Both the position numbers and the translations under genes were made by a program. A stretch of DNA of 64,000 nucleotides from Symbiodinium kawagutii (Eukaryota > Sar > Dinophyceae > Suessiales > Symbiodiniaceae), in assembly GCA_009767595.1 (NCBI GenBank), contig VSDK01028329.1, forward strand, positions 184,017 to 248,016, written 5' to 3'. The notes under the pieces were generated by a model. That model worked only from the letters and a program-made list of their open reading frames with translations, was not told the DNA's origin and did no database searches. Within the stretch, counting starts at the first letter, position 1, and each line of letters begins with the position of its first letter. Positions 1 through 11,352 of this stretch are shown here, in pieces.

Positions 1-2250
1 GCAACAGGAAGCACAATTTTTTGAAAGCGCCATTTCAACAAACTATAGGCACTTTTGCCTCTGAATTATAGGCCACCGTTTTCTTTGATCTTATAGTGGT
101 TGACCTTGGGAAACTTCCGCCCCCGGCTTGCCCGGGTACTACTGGTAAAAGAAAACGTCCATCCGCTCTGTGCTAACTACTCTTCCCTTTATGAACATTC
201 GGACCAAAGATCTTAACGATTCTTCATGACCATGTTCTCTGCAAGGATATCCCCATAGAAGCTATGCAACTGGCCGGGAAAGATCCTTCGTTTGTCTCGC
301 TACATGCCATACCTGCTTGATCAAGCTAAGTCATTGATATTAGGTCCCAAACCCATCAAGAAAAGCTTTTCTCGAACACACAGACATGGCACTGCCATGC
401 ACTGCCCACTTCCACTTAGCACCTTCGCGTCATTCTCCTAGGGATGGACTTCGGCATTCAGTGCCCGAATCAACTGCCCCATGCACGATACGTCCCCGAC
501 CACTTTCTACCCACACAAAGTCAAAGGTACTGAAATACCTGGACATCTGTGAGAATGTCCGATTCACGCTGTGCTGCTGTGGTCAAAATATGATGGAGAA
601 TAAGAGCTCAGCATTTCATAGTGCATTGGAGGCATCGAAAATAATTCCGACAGGAACAATCATGAAACTATCCAGTGGTGAGATGTTATGTTTCAGGAGT
701 CATACTTGTAAGGTGCACAAGTCGCAAACGTGCGCTGCTTACGTAGTGAACAGGGGTGGATTTGATCCCCTGACATATCAACACGCAGGCAGTTGGAAGA
801 CAAAATGCAGGAAGGGCCCAGGCATTGGGACCCCTTGGGAACCCCTCGGGAATTCAGCAGTCGCATAAATTTCCAAGAAGCAGAGTCAGCGACCGAAGGT
901 GCACCCAATTCTTTTTTGACATCTGCTGTTTTTTCTCTGGAGACGAATTCGCTACTGAGACCACCCCGGAAAATCTACGATTTTTGGCAAACGAGATTTT
1001 GAACGACTCGGAACAACCCGTGAAAGGCCCCTGTCTCAAGCCTCCACACTGAATCATGTACATTCATGTACTAGCGACTAGGCAAAACTAAGGACATCAG
1101 TAAACGTGACACAGACCTGCAACGTCTAAACTTTGCTGTTTCAGGATATTGGCCTTCAAAAGTGTGCACAAAAAATGTCAATTCACGCTGCAACAGCAAC
1201 AATCCCCGTGACCCCAGCCAAGTCACTGCAACCACATGAACTCGCTACGACTTCAGTGTTTGACGGTGTGGAAAGGCAAGGTTTGCGAACTAATTGCTTT
1301 GGTGATGCCAAGCTCTCGGAAGTCGTAACTCAGGCAGCCACTGTTCACCCAGGAGGTTCCATGGAGCTGTGAGCCAGAAACGATGGTGCGATGCATAGAA
1401 CCTTGACATGTCCATGTATTTATCTACGAATCTACTACCCATAATACGTTTTTCCAATCGCAGGATTTCAACATTGAACTGCCAGAATTTTCCCAGAATC
1501 ATCTGGGAGAATTGTGAAAGCTTTGCCAAAGGCGACGGCACGGTGACTCTTTACCCAGCAAAGAGCTCCTGCTCCTGCCATAGGTGAAACATACTGAGGT
1601 CTAACCCAAACACTGAGTGGAATCCCACGAGTGCGGTCTTGCTATGTCTCGCTGTCCGTTGTCCTGAGATCGCATTCTTCTCAAATTGATCTCAGTTCAG
1701 CTTTGAGTTTCCTGAACCGTCTTTAGAATGGTTAAAATTCCTGCTATCCTACGTTAGAAAGTGCTACAGCACTTCCATGATTGAACGTTTCGATTTTGAT
1801 TTGCTTTGTAGTTCAGCTTGACTCTTGTTGTCTATCTCTGCTGCATCTTCAAAACTGCTACATGTCGAGGATTCTCAGCACCTGTCAAAGTCACGGCCAC
1901 GTGCATCCGCCATCCGCCATCCGCATGCGTTTGCTACTTGTAGAACTAGCAGCCGCTTTCAAAGTTGAACTCTTTGGTTGTGAGACGATGTGCGGTGAAT
2001 TGAGCTCTTCCTCAAATTACCATTCCATGTCCATGCAACCACACCATTAAACTGAAGATTCTTCATAGTTTGAAGGGAAAGGACTGCTCAAACTGCTCTA
2101 TGGAGTCCAACAACTTTCTCAACTCCAATCAAATTTCCAACTTGTTCTGTGGTTTTCAACTTGCTTCCTAATTGTGAAAGTTTCAACTAACTTCCCCTCA
2201 AATGCGGCGTTTCCAAGAAAAACATATTTTGAGTGGCGCCTTGAAGGACT
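1..2250. other. Region without a recognised gene
   Basis: I see no recognisable gene here. The longest open frame is 160 codons (386-868, plus strand). It has a Cys-rich middle but no motif I know and no clear splice signals, so it may be chance or a lone exon. The stretch lies downstream of the 3' end of the minus-strand SmD3 gene and may include its 3' UTR. Confidence 0.5.
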
Positions 2251-5200
2251 TCACTTTCGCGTTGCAGCCGCAGCCGTGCGTGCGCGTTGGGCCAAGCCTT
2301 TGCAAAGCGACGCAAGCGCGTTGGCTTCCTGATCTTTCCATATCTTTCCTGCATCAACTACCGGGGGCTTCGATGGGACTGTCACTTCTTCGGTGGCTGA
2401 GATCTGAGATCCCGAGCCCTTGCCACGGCCCTTGCCACCAGGGCCATAAACGCCACGACCAGCACCACGTCCCTGGCACCAGCTTGAAGAATCTTGAGCA
2501 AAGGAGGTAATGGATGGCCACAGGAAGGCCGCGGGTACACTCCTCAAGTGTCATGAATCCCAGTGATGTACAAAATTTTGACTGGACCTGCCAACTCTTT
2601 CCCATGTGAGCCTTCTTCTTGAACATTGGCGCATGCCTCAACCTGACATGGTATGTAGAGTGATGAATGATGCTGAATGGTGCTTATGCCCTGAAACACA
2701 TCTCTGGCACTGCTTGCTTTCAAGTCTCACATGACATGATTGCTGACCTTGCCATCCTTGACAAATGTGGACCTACGTCTACACAGTGGGAAGGCGCTTA
2801 AAGGTCATTGAATGAATTTGACCAGAACATTTCTAATGGCTAGATCAGAATGATATGTTTCTGGATGTCACTGAAACCAACCGACCACATCACATTGAGA
2901 TGTTCCCTCCCTGAAAAGGATATTTTTGTCAATGGTGCTGCAAATAACTATTCAGGGCTGAAATAACAATTTCTGTACTTGCACACAAATCCAAAACAAT
3001 CAAAACGTTGCACTTCGGGCACTTAATCAGTTAATCAATACTTTTTTCTGTTAACTAATAAGCTACATCAGCAACCTTCGCTTCCCGCATATTTTGCCGA
3101 AAAAACACCGGCAGAGAAAGTGTTACATCTAAACAGAAACAAACCTGGTTGAACAGTTGAACAATCACGTGTCCCTGGGGGTTGAAAACCATGAGAAATT
3201 CCAGATTGAGTCGAGGGATAGAGGTCCCACGGTCCCCACGCCACTCATCCCGATGTCGGTCTCCACACCACCGTTCCGTCCCGATGTCGCCAAAGTGGCA
3301 TGTCAGGAAGGATGAAGTAGCGGATCTGCGATCCCCGTAGGTAGACTTGCTCCAAGTTGGTCACCTGGAGATCCCAAACACGGTGATGGGAGCTGCGGTC
3401 CCAACAAGCAATCAAAGCTTTAATGACTCGTTCAGGGTTTTTGCATCTTTTCGCTGGTTTTCTCATGTCTAATGGGGTCATGGACTTGGTCTAAGGTTTT
3501 CAGGTTGACATGATCCAAAACAAGGTCAAAAGTGTGACGGACGTGCAGCGGCAGAACATCTGCCGGTGACACCCTTTGACATGGCTGGCTGCAAATCTCT
3601 CGCTTCTTAGACTCACAGAAACCTATGTAGTGACAACACAAATGCAACTCGGTGATAACAATGTTTTGATTTTTTCTTGGATAATATCACAATTGATGGA
3701 CACAACCAATATACATGCTGCCATTCGCTAGCCCTCCCACATCGTACTGACAGTGAATCTGAACAGCGTAAACCATGCCAAGGACAGCAATTCGTTTGAT
3801 CATACCTACAATGCCAAGTGAAGCGGGAAAATCCATGAACAAAAAGATGCAACAAGCAATATTACTGTATCTCCAAGATCGTTGTCAATTCAAATCCATA
3901 AACAACTATGCAAACAATGATATCCCACGAATTCGGGTTTGAATTTGTTGATCCCTAAACAATGATCAATTGATAACAAACAATTGGTTGATTTCGTGCT
4001 TGCCGCCCTGAAGATGGTCACCTTTTGAAAGTTGGATCCCTCCCAAACCTCGCTTTCCACCGTGGCCGCCTTGCCATCTCGCCCGGTCACGGTGACTCCT
4101 TCCAGCATGGCGTTCATGTTGTCCTGCGGAATTGCATTCAATACCTGACCCTGCGGGTGTATGATTGGGTTTACGATTGTGTGTATGATTGTGTGCATCA
4201 TTGTGCATATGATTGTGTGCATCATTGTGCATATGATTGTGTATGAATGTGTGCTTCTGTGTTAAGACTGAGAACCCCACGGACATGACATGGTTTCAAA
4301 GCGACTCTAGTGAAAATGAGGTTGTGCCAGGACGCGTCAAGTCAAGTTTTTGGAGGAAAATGGACAGACAAACACCAACAAAGACCCTTCTTGCAGTACT
4401 GGAAGCAAAAACTTCCCGGTCAAAGAAAAGTGCACCCCTAAAAGGATCAACCAATAAACTCAAAGACAAATACTGTACAAGTGCAATCCGATGCTTCCAG
4501 CCCTTCTTTCGTATACCAATACAACCAGTGTACATTGAGAAGCGCGCAGCATGCATGTCAATGTGTACTTGTATGCATTATCGTATTCTATGTGGATCAG
4601 TCTGGCCATTGGTATCTCGAAGCATATGAATCATGCACTAGATTGTACATCAAAATGGCGCAAACCCATGCTTGACTCCTTTTGTAGTGATTTGCAAAAT
4701 TTGAGTAAGTGCTGTTAGTCTGATGACCATGCAGACCGACTACATTCAACCATCAGTCCTCGCAATTCATCAAGTGGCCTCTGTACATCTCCCCTGTTTT
4801 CAACTCGCAGGTCACCGTGTGGCCAATGCCCTGAACAGCAGCAGAAGGCCAAGTGCTACCCGGCGGAAGTGAAGTGTCGTGTATAGTGCATAGACAAATA
4901 TAAAATGATTTAAACTTAAACATGAAGTGTGGGCACATATGTGCACGAGAAGGCCGTTAGAGATGGGCTGACCCCGAGCCATTATTCCAGACATAAGCAA
5001 AACTGCTTTCGGTTTTCAAGGGTCTTGACTTTTGAATGTCTCACTTGGAAGAACATCTTGAGGGATTTACAAGTGCCAACAAACAAATGGTCGTTGCAAT
5101 TCAGCATAAGACTGCCCAGCAGGATGTGGGCTTGACCTGAACGTGCAACAATTACAAATGTAATAACGGTGCACGCCAGTACAATGAATCAGCATGGATG

Positions 5201-5553
5201 CTGCACGGAAAGAGATTCTTACAGTTTCTACAACTTGTCCAACACAATGCAAAGTGTTGATCGGCTGTGATGTTTTGGAAAATAGTTACTAATGTTCAAC
5301 AGAATTTCCACAAAAACTGGATGGACCCCATGTCTGTCACAATCGATGCACCTCGTAGCACTCATTGATGCAATAATTACTTCTTCTGAGTTTGATCTCA
5401 TGTCTTGAGTATAGTCTGTGAACAGTCTCAGTTTGTAAACAGGGCTCCAGCAGTGTCTTCCCCACAAGGGCATTGACGACTCACCAAGCGACCCTACAAC
5501 TGAAGTTTCAGCGCCTCATGTAGCAACTTCACTGGGATGCCAAGTCCCGCCAT
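2251..5553 (-). CDS. SNRPD3: Small nuclear ribonucleoprotein Sm D3 (six exons)
   Basis: Core Sm protein of spliceosomal U snRNPs; with its partner SmB it joins the heptameric ring on the snRNA Sm site. The coding exons on the minus strand are 5515-5553, 4759-4830, 4061-4123, 3300-3364, 2588-2642 and 2251-2472, giving 516 nt and 171 residues plus stop. The start at 5553 gives an N-terminus reading MAGLGIPVKLLHE, close to the family's MSIGVPIKVLHEAEGH. Next come GHTVTCELKTGEMYRGHL (Sm1 motif), DNMNAMLEGVTVTGRDGK, then LEQVYLRGSQIRYFILPDM (Sm2 motif) and LRHAPMFKKK. The last exon opens with a Gly/Arg-rich tail (GRGAGRGVYGPGGKGRGKG), typical of SmD3. The reading phase agrees at all five junctions. 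Intron donors are GC, GA, GT, GC and GT; all acceptors are AG followed by G. Human SmD3 has 126 residues; the extra length is a ~50-residue C-terminal extension. Candidate trans-splice acceptors (AG) lie within ~60 bp upstream of the ATG, but this is inference. Confidence 0.93.
4150..4246. repeat. TG-rich minisatellite in SmD3 intron 2
   Basis: Imperfect tandem repeats with units like ATTGTGTGCATC and ATTGTGCATATG lie just upstream of exon 3 in the gene's direction. They create spurious His-rich open frames on the minus strand. Confidence 0.85.
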
Positions 5554-7360
5554 GGCCACAACCGCAGCGGCGCAATGCCAGTGCACCTGACTAGTGTAAT
5601 CCTGGAGCCAACAAATGGGAGAGTGGTGCAAAACCAAAGTATCGCCTACAATTTAGGTCAAAAAATCAATGAATAGATGACATGCATATATACATGATAC
5701 ACAAGTATTATGCAAAACTGCAGTCTAAAGTGGTTGCTGATCAATGCTCATCAAATCAAGCATCAAGTTCCGAGTTTCCAGTTCGACCAATCACAGATCT
5801 TTTTTGAAAACCGACGGCGCAACGGCGCCTTGCGCTGCCTTTGGCGCATTGTTATGTTGACCTCGTACAAACATGTACAGAGGATCTCACAGATCTATGG
5901 ACAGGACCAAGTCCAGCTTGAAATCTTTAACTAGTGGACTTGTGCGAAGCATTGCGAAAATGGCCCCGCTGCACCGAAACTGCCTATCCATTTCTACGTT
6001 CTTGGGTTGTTTGACATGTTTCACGGAGATCATGCTCTCACTGATGTGGATGGTTGCGAACTTGGCTAGGGGCAAACTAACAAGGTGCAAATGTCAAGAA
6101 ATTGGAGGATAGGTGTCAATGGTCCACTTCCTACTGAGTGGTATTGGAGGTGCTTTTGGGGTGAAATCACATGTCACGTTGCCATCATGATCCAAAACAC
6201 GGGGGGAAAAACTTGCGGTGGTGGCCTCTTTAACCCAACAACGACAAACGAGATATTTAAACCATAGTAGTACCATGTACATCCATGTACTTGTAATTAG
6301 TAACCATAGTGCAATGTGGGTATCGAACAGCTGTGGACCACGAATGAGCTATCCATGTCACATGATGTGCCAAGTTATTGAGTTTCGGTACAGCCCAGCG
6401 CCACCTTTGGGCGCAAAACACGGCGGTTGGAAGGCTTCACTGCCACAACAACCGAGCGCCAGGTGGCTGAGAAATCGACGTGCCGTTGAGTACTGAGTTT
6501 TACTCCTGCTTAGTGGAGGCTTAGAGGCGATTGCTTCTTTAAGCTGGAGTAATTCACTTGGGATCCGTGACTGAAACTACAGGTGTACCGTGACTAGATA
6601 CTCTAGTTGTTTCCAACAAAATGTGAGTAACCCAATCTTGCAAATCTCAGAGTACTTGTGAGCATCGAACAGAACTCGCCGTTTTTTGGGGTCGTCTCCG
6701 CAATTCAGGAATCCCATGTCCAAAGCCGTGGGCACCAACGAATCGCCAAGTCTTCGTGATGATACTCCAAAATATACCTGATTGAACCCAAAATAATGCT
6801 CTCCCGCATTCGCAAGTGGCCATATCATGTCCGTCAGGCTTAGCCCCTCAGCCACCCCAGCACATTCGTCTCAAGGTGCTCCAATGCAGAGCTGCAATCA
6901 GTTCTGCAGTAGAAGAGCTTATATTTCTTTCCCACATGCACAGATTGACTAGCACTGACCAAGGAAACAAACAAGATATTGGTTCTGCTGTATCCTTGGA
7001 TTCACTGTTTTGAGAGGCAGCTCTTGGTGTGCGACACATCACGGCTGTGTTGCAAAGCTTGGAACATGGTGTCAAAGAAATCGAGACAAGAAGCCTTAAC
7101 GTCTGCAAGTGAGAGAGGAGAGTAGTCAAAAAAGTGTCAGAATTGTCACAAAGGTTCGCTGGAGTTAAAACTATAAATGTACCGTGACTTGAAACTCTAC
7201 TGGCAATGCAAGGAATATTAGTTTCTACATTGAGAACTTCCCTGTGGCAAATAAAATCATTGGATGATGTAGATGTACTCAATTTGCTGACATACCAAAA
7301 CGGTCAATATGTAGCAAGTAGTTTATCATCCTGATCAAGACGAAACTGTTCGAACAATTG
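5554..7360. other. Region with coding-like fragments, no recognised gene
   Basis: Mostly unassigned sequence upstream of SmD3. A minus-strand frame of 92 codons (6577-6855) and broken plus-strand frames between about 6816 and 7330 look coding-like in composition. The latter switch frame and contain stops, as in a decayed gene. I recognise no family. Confidence 0.35.
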
Positions 7361-7400
7361 GGCGTTTCTCAAAAAAGGGGTACCCCTAAATCCTCGTTTA
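7361..7400. repeat. Left half of a MITE-like element
   Basis: The sequence from GCGTTTCTCAAAAAAGGGG to AAATCCTCGTTTA matches the left terminal inverted repeat and inner flank of the ~100-bp family seen complete at 50331 and 58501. Its right half lies about 1.1 kb away, at 8511-8567. Confidence 0.7.
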
Positions 7401-8403
7401 CTCTGACAGTGCGTGGGCCATCGAAGTTTTTGAGGTAGTTCGCGATACACCGGTTTATTCTGCGCATATGCATCGAGCAAGTTTCGATTTAATCTGCATC
7501 TTGATCGACCTGGCTTTGAGAAAAGATCTCTCGGGTTTCCAATTGAGAAAGATTCCTGCCCACCAGTGTTATGACGATCTTGCTCTGTATTTGGCGTTGG
7601 GTAACCACAAAGCAAACAAACTTGCAAAGAAAGGCACTTTGGCTACACGATCGGATCTCAACCAGACATGGTGGGACATTGCACACTGGTGTCATGATCA
7701 ATTACGATCTTTGAAACATTTTTCCAAGTTGATAACTGCCATGGAACTTCAGAGACTGGATGCATTTGATTTGATGAAGCGACGTATGGGTGCAGCCACT
7801 GGGGTGCATGATGCTTCAACACTGACCTCTTGGTCTATTTCAGATGCAGTCCAAATTTGCTGCAACGATACAACACCTGATGAATTCATATCAGGTTTCC
7901 TTCCAGGTGCTTCATTTCATTTGGCATTGCGGGAATGGTTCAGTATGCTGCGGTGGGAACAAATTCCTGGTGATTCAGTGGGCATTTCATATTACGAATT
8001 GGCGTGTAACTTCATAGGCACTACAGGGATAGCTTTTCCTAAGATCATTCAGAGAGGCTGCAAACATGCGGAGTACTGTGATGAACGTTTTGATAGTGGG
8101 GCGCTCCTGTTACATCAATCAGTGTGGGACCTGGCTCGCATTCTTGAACACGCTGTGCGTTTCTCCAACAAAGTTTTGCATATCTCACTGGTACCGATTG
8201 AACTTCATGCTAGGAAACAATTCTTGCATCCTTACGGTTGTAAAGGACGTTTGGCAAGTGGAATCCAGGGTACGATGTGTCACTTCATCTGGCTTGGTCT
8301 TACCTTCACAATTTGTTGCTGTACCTGTGTTGCGAGTGGACACACATCCCCTGCATACTTTGGATCATCAAACTCGAGTTCGGTCATTCTTCAAGCTGCA
8401 TAA
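7390..8403 (+). pseudogene. Retroelement RNase H C-terminal remnant
   Basis: The open frame follows a TAA at 7387 and runs to the stop ending at 8403; its first ATG is at 7468. It begins with YSDSAWAIE (D codon at 7405), which resembles the third acidic motif of retroelement RNase H. Near nt 7555-7635 it has IPAHQCYDDLALYLALGN followed by HKANKLAKKG, like the His plus GNxxAD-LA motif that closes RNase H, with Asn in place of the last catalytic Asp. About 250 further residues follow (for example WFSMLRWEQIPG and GISYYELACNFIG), which I cannot assign. The N-terminal half of RNase H and any reverse transcriptase are missing, so this is a truncated copy and probably inactive. It sits between the two halves of a MITE-like element. 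It could instead be an exon of a host gene with an RNase H fold. Confidence 0.6.
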
Positions 8404-8510
8404 CTCATCGAGGTCTTCCTGACGTCTTCAGTTTGTTTCTCACTTTGCGTAATGTTTTGTACCGAGCAATTGCGAACAGTGCACCTGTCCGCAGACCGCA
8501 ATCCAACGTC

Positions 8511-8567
8511 AACCATTAATAGGAATAAACCAAACATTTTTTTGGCTCCCTATTTTGAGAAACCCCC
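8511..8567. repeat. Right half of the split MITE-like element
   Basis: AATAGGAATAAACC, then a T-rich run and CTCCCTATTTTGAGAAACCC match the inner right flank and right terminal inverted repeat of the family. Together with 7361-7400 it would make one complete element interrupted by ~1.1 kb. Confidence 0.7.
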
Positions 8568-8725
8568 AATTGTTGTTTATTCCCACAGCTACAATCACGT
8601 TTATGACCAACTTGCTAAGTACAAACGCACACACAAAAGTGCAATCAAACACGCGGGAAAAAAAAGGTCTAATAGACAAGTGGCTTGAGAAGACTGCCCC
8701 TCCTGCATGTATTTCTAGTACTCAC

Positions 8726-9676
8726 CAGTGATAACCGGCTCCCTGCATGTACTGCTGGTAGTCACCGGAGTACGGCTTCATGTACTTCTGGTGGTGACCG
8801 TCCCGGGAAGCACCCTGAGAACCGGCACCCTGCATGTACTTCTGGCGACCACGGGAGTACTGCGTCATGTTCTGCTGGTAATCACCGCCCTGGGAACCGA
8901 CACCCTGCATGTACTGCTGGTAGTCACGGGAGTGCGGCTTCATGTACTTCTGGTGGTCACCGTCCCGGGAAGCACCCTGAGAACCGGCACCCTGCATGTA
9001 CTTCTGGCGACCACGGGAGCACTGCGTCATGTTCTGCTGGTAATCACCGCCCTGGGAACCGACACCCTGCATGTACTGCTGGTAGTCACGGGAGTGCGGC
9101 TTCATGTACTTCTGGTGGTGACCGTCCCGGGAAGCACCCTGAGAACCGGCACCCTGCATGTACTTCTGGCGACCACGGGAGTACTGCGTCATGTTCTGCT
9201 GGTAATCACCGCCCTGGGAACCGACACCCTGCATGTACTGCTGGTAGTCACGGGAGTGCGGCTTCATGTACTTCTGGTGGTCACCGTCCCAGGAACCACC
9301 CTGAGAACCGGCACCCTGCATGTACTTCTGGCGACCACGGGAGTACTGCGTCATGTTCTGCTGGTAATCACCGCCCTGGGAACCGACACCCTGCATGTAC
9401 TGCTGGTAGTCACGGGAGTGCGGCTTCATGTACTTCTGGTGGTCACCGTCCCAGGAACCACCCTGAGAACCGGCACCCTGCATGTACTTCTGGCGACCAC
9501 GGGAGTACTGCGTCATGTTCTGCTGGTAATCACCGCCCTGGGAACCGACACCCTGCATGTACTGCTGGTAGTCACGGGAGTGCGGCTTCATGTACTTCTG
9601 GTGGTCACCGTCCCAGGAACCACCCTGAGAACCGGCACCCTGGATGATATCCCACAGCCAGGGTCCCATTGTTGGG
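8726..9676 (-). CDS. Exon encoding 54-residue Q/Y/M/G-rich tandem repeats
   Basis: Product unknown. The minus-strand frame holds nearly six copies of a 162-bp (54-residue) unit. Each unit contains sub-repeats such as DYQQYMQGVGSQGG, DYQQNMTQYSRGRQKYMQ and DHQKYMKPHSRD, so the unit itself grew from a shorter Y-Q-x-Y-M motif. The composition is low-complexity and prion-like, with many Gln, Tyr, Met and Gly, no membrane segment and no known domain. The low-coordinate edge is set by a strong splice donor: exon ...CACTG, then GTGAGT at 8725-8720; without splicing a TGA follows at once. The other edge is uncertain: an AG at about 9678-9679 could be the acceptor, or the ATG at 9669 the start. All three plus-strand frames are also open, a by-product of the repeat. 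Units differ at a few codons (GGSWDGD versus GASRDGH), so they are not perfectly homogenised. Confidence 0.6.
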
Positions 9677-10630
9677 TCTGGTTATATGCTATGGAGGAAT
9701 CCATTCTCATTTCATAGTATTCTATAACCCCTTGGGAAAGGTTGATGATCTCCTCAGGGATCTAAAAGCTGGTAAACCATCATTATTTCAACAATGACAT
9801 AGGCGTGTTGGTCTTGATTTTCCAAGTGTGAATCAAAAGCAACTGAACCAAACACAACACACACAAACTGGATAGGTGAAGGTCGTAAAGAAACGATGTT
9901 GCTCTGAAACTGGAGCCAACCATGATGGCTTGAGCTGCCGTATGCCTTAGCCCCAAGCGATTAGACTGTTTGCGGAGTGGCCAGCCCCACAAGATTCTGG
10001 CGCATTTGGTCTCTGGGAGAGTGGAGATAAATCATCCATGACCAAACATGTGGGACATGTCCATGAATTTCTGGAGGGTAAACATTCAATCATCATAATT
10101 AATCATCACCTGGCAGTAACCATCCGGAGTTACCTTAACCCTTTAACCACCGACAACCACCATTAAGCGTCATCAACCATAATTGACAAATATCAGGCGT
10201 CATCAACAATCATTAACCATGCCGTACCTGGTGGGACCATCATCACCCAATATTGATCATGACGAATCATTATCATCCACCACCATTCACCATGATCGGC
10301 CATTTTTATCTGTCATTGTTATCCATTGAAGTGGCCATAAATTAGCAATCATTTGACAAGCAATTGACCCATGAATAAGGGAGAAAGAAAGAAAGCCAAA
10401 AAAAAACGGAAAGGGAGAGAAAAGAAGAAGCATCTCCATCGACCCGTCATGTAAGGCTATAATCTTGTTTAGTTCAATGGCGTTACCTTGTTACCCAACC
10501 TGACGAAATGTCTAGCCAGCTGTAGTTACCAGTGACCACTTCCCTTCATGTTACCTTACGAGGTGATGTACGCATTGTAAGAGGCTATCCCTAGTCAACA
10601 ATATACTGCTGCGCATAATCTAGATATCAT

Positions 10631-10719
10631 CCAAACTATGCAGGTATCCATACATAACTTTGATGCTTTGTAATCACAAAGTTTGCCATGGTCTTACCTC
10701 GATGCCCACTATAGATGCC
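10631..10719. repeat. Diverged direct repeat, copy 1
   Basis: About 88 bp (CCAAACTATGCAGGTATCC... to ...GATGCCCACTATAGATGC) recur with roughly ten to fifteen substitutions at 11257-11344, just before the large tandem duplication. Confidence 0.8.
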
Positions 10720-11009
10720 TCATATGTTTGCGGCATATCAATATGCACATGTACGAATATACTGTGTTAAAAAGTACATGTATATATGCACATATATAAT
10801 ACATGTACATAGATGATATATATATATATATACAATCATTCACAATGAAACATCAATCAACCATCAACTGTACATCGCCCCACATGACCACCAGCCTTGA
10901 TCAGGCTCAACAAATGGTTCGATGCATCATCCTGAGGACCCAAGGCCCAAGGAAACATTTGAACCAAAACCACAACAACAAACAAGAAGAAGAAAAACAG
11001 CACCACCAC

Positions 11010-11078
11010 ATACCACCCAATACCACCACCACCAATACCAATACCAATACCAATACCAATACCAATACCACCACCACC

Positions 11079-11110
<32 letters not shown>

Positions 11111-11122
11111 CAACAACAACAA
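11010..11122. repeat. Compound ACC / CAATAC / CAA microsatellite
   Basis: Runs of ACC, then CAATAC units, then ACC again, then CAA. They create artefactual poly-His, poly-Gln, poly-Asn and poly-Val frames. Confidence 0.95.
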
Positions 11123-11256
11123 GAAGCAGAACAAGCAGAACAGCAAGCAGAGCGACCACACGACCAATGCTTTAGCTGGCTGATCGCCGTATCATTTTCC
11201 TGGGAATCCCTTTGGTCAGGCAGAGTGGTTTTATGTAGATATCGTTCACCCGTAGT

Positions 11257-11344
11257 CCAACCTATGCTGGTATCCATGCATAACTTTGATGCTTCGTAAT
11301 CACAAAGTTAGCCATCGTCATGCCACGATGCCCACCATAAATGC
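11257..11344. repeat. Diverged direct repeat, copy 2
   Basis: Second copy of the 88-bp repeat at 10631-10719. It ends about 8 bp before the start of the 3256-bp duplication. Confidence 0.8.
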
Positions 11345-11352
11345 GTTAAACT

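Larger units (their letters stand above)
9683..11352. other. AT-rich repeats and microsatellites, no gene seen
   Basis: It holds degenerate ATCAACCAT-like repeats (about 10085-10345), a TA tract (10797-10833) and a compound ACC/CAATAC/CAA microsatellite (about 11010-11122). A minus-strand frame at 9783-9992 is unassigned. I recognise no coding sequence. Confidence 0.6.

Noticed and set aside
4237-4629. A 130-codon plus-strand frame.
   Set aside because: It lies in SmD3 intron 2 on the opposite strand, starts in a minisatellite and has no motif.
4947-4982. A 12-codon minus-strand segment (MARGQPISNGLL) that would also join in phase to SmD3 exon 2.
   Set aside because: The exon at 5515-5553 gives MAGLGIPVKLLHE, far closer to the family N-terminus, with a usable GC donor; the nearer match is chance.
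8685-9717. Plus-strand open frames over the 162-bp repeat (LHVLLVVTG and ASCTSGGH types).
   Set aside because: They arise because the repeat length is divisible by three; the minus strand has the splice donor and a more protein-like motif.
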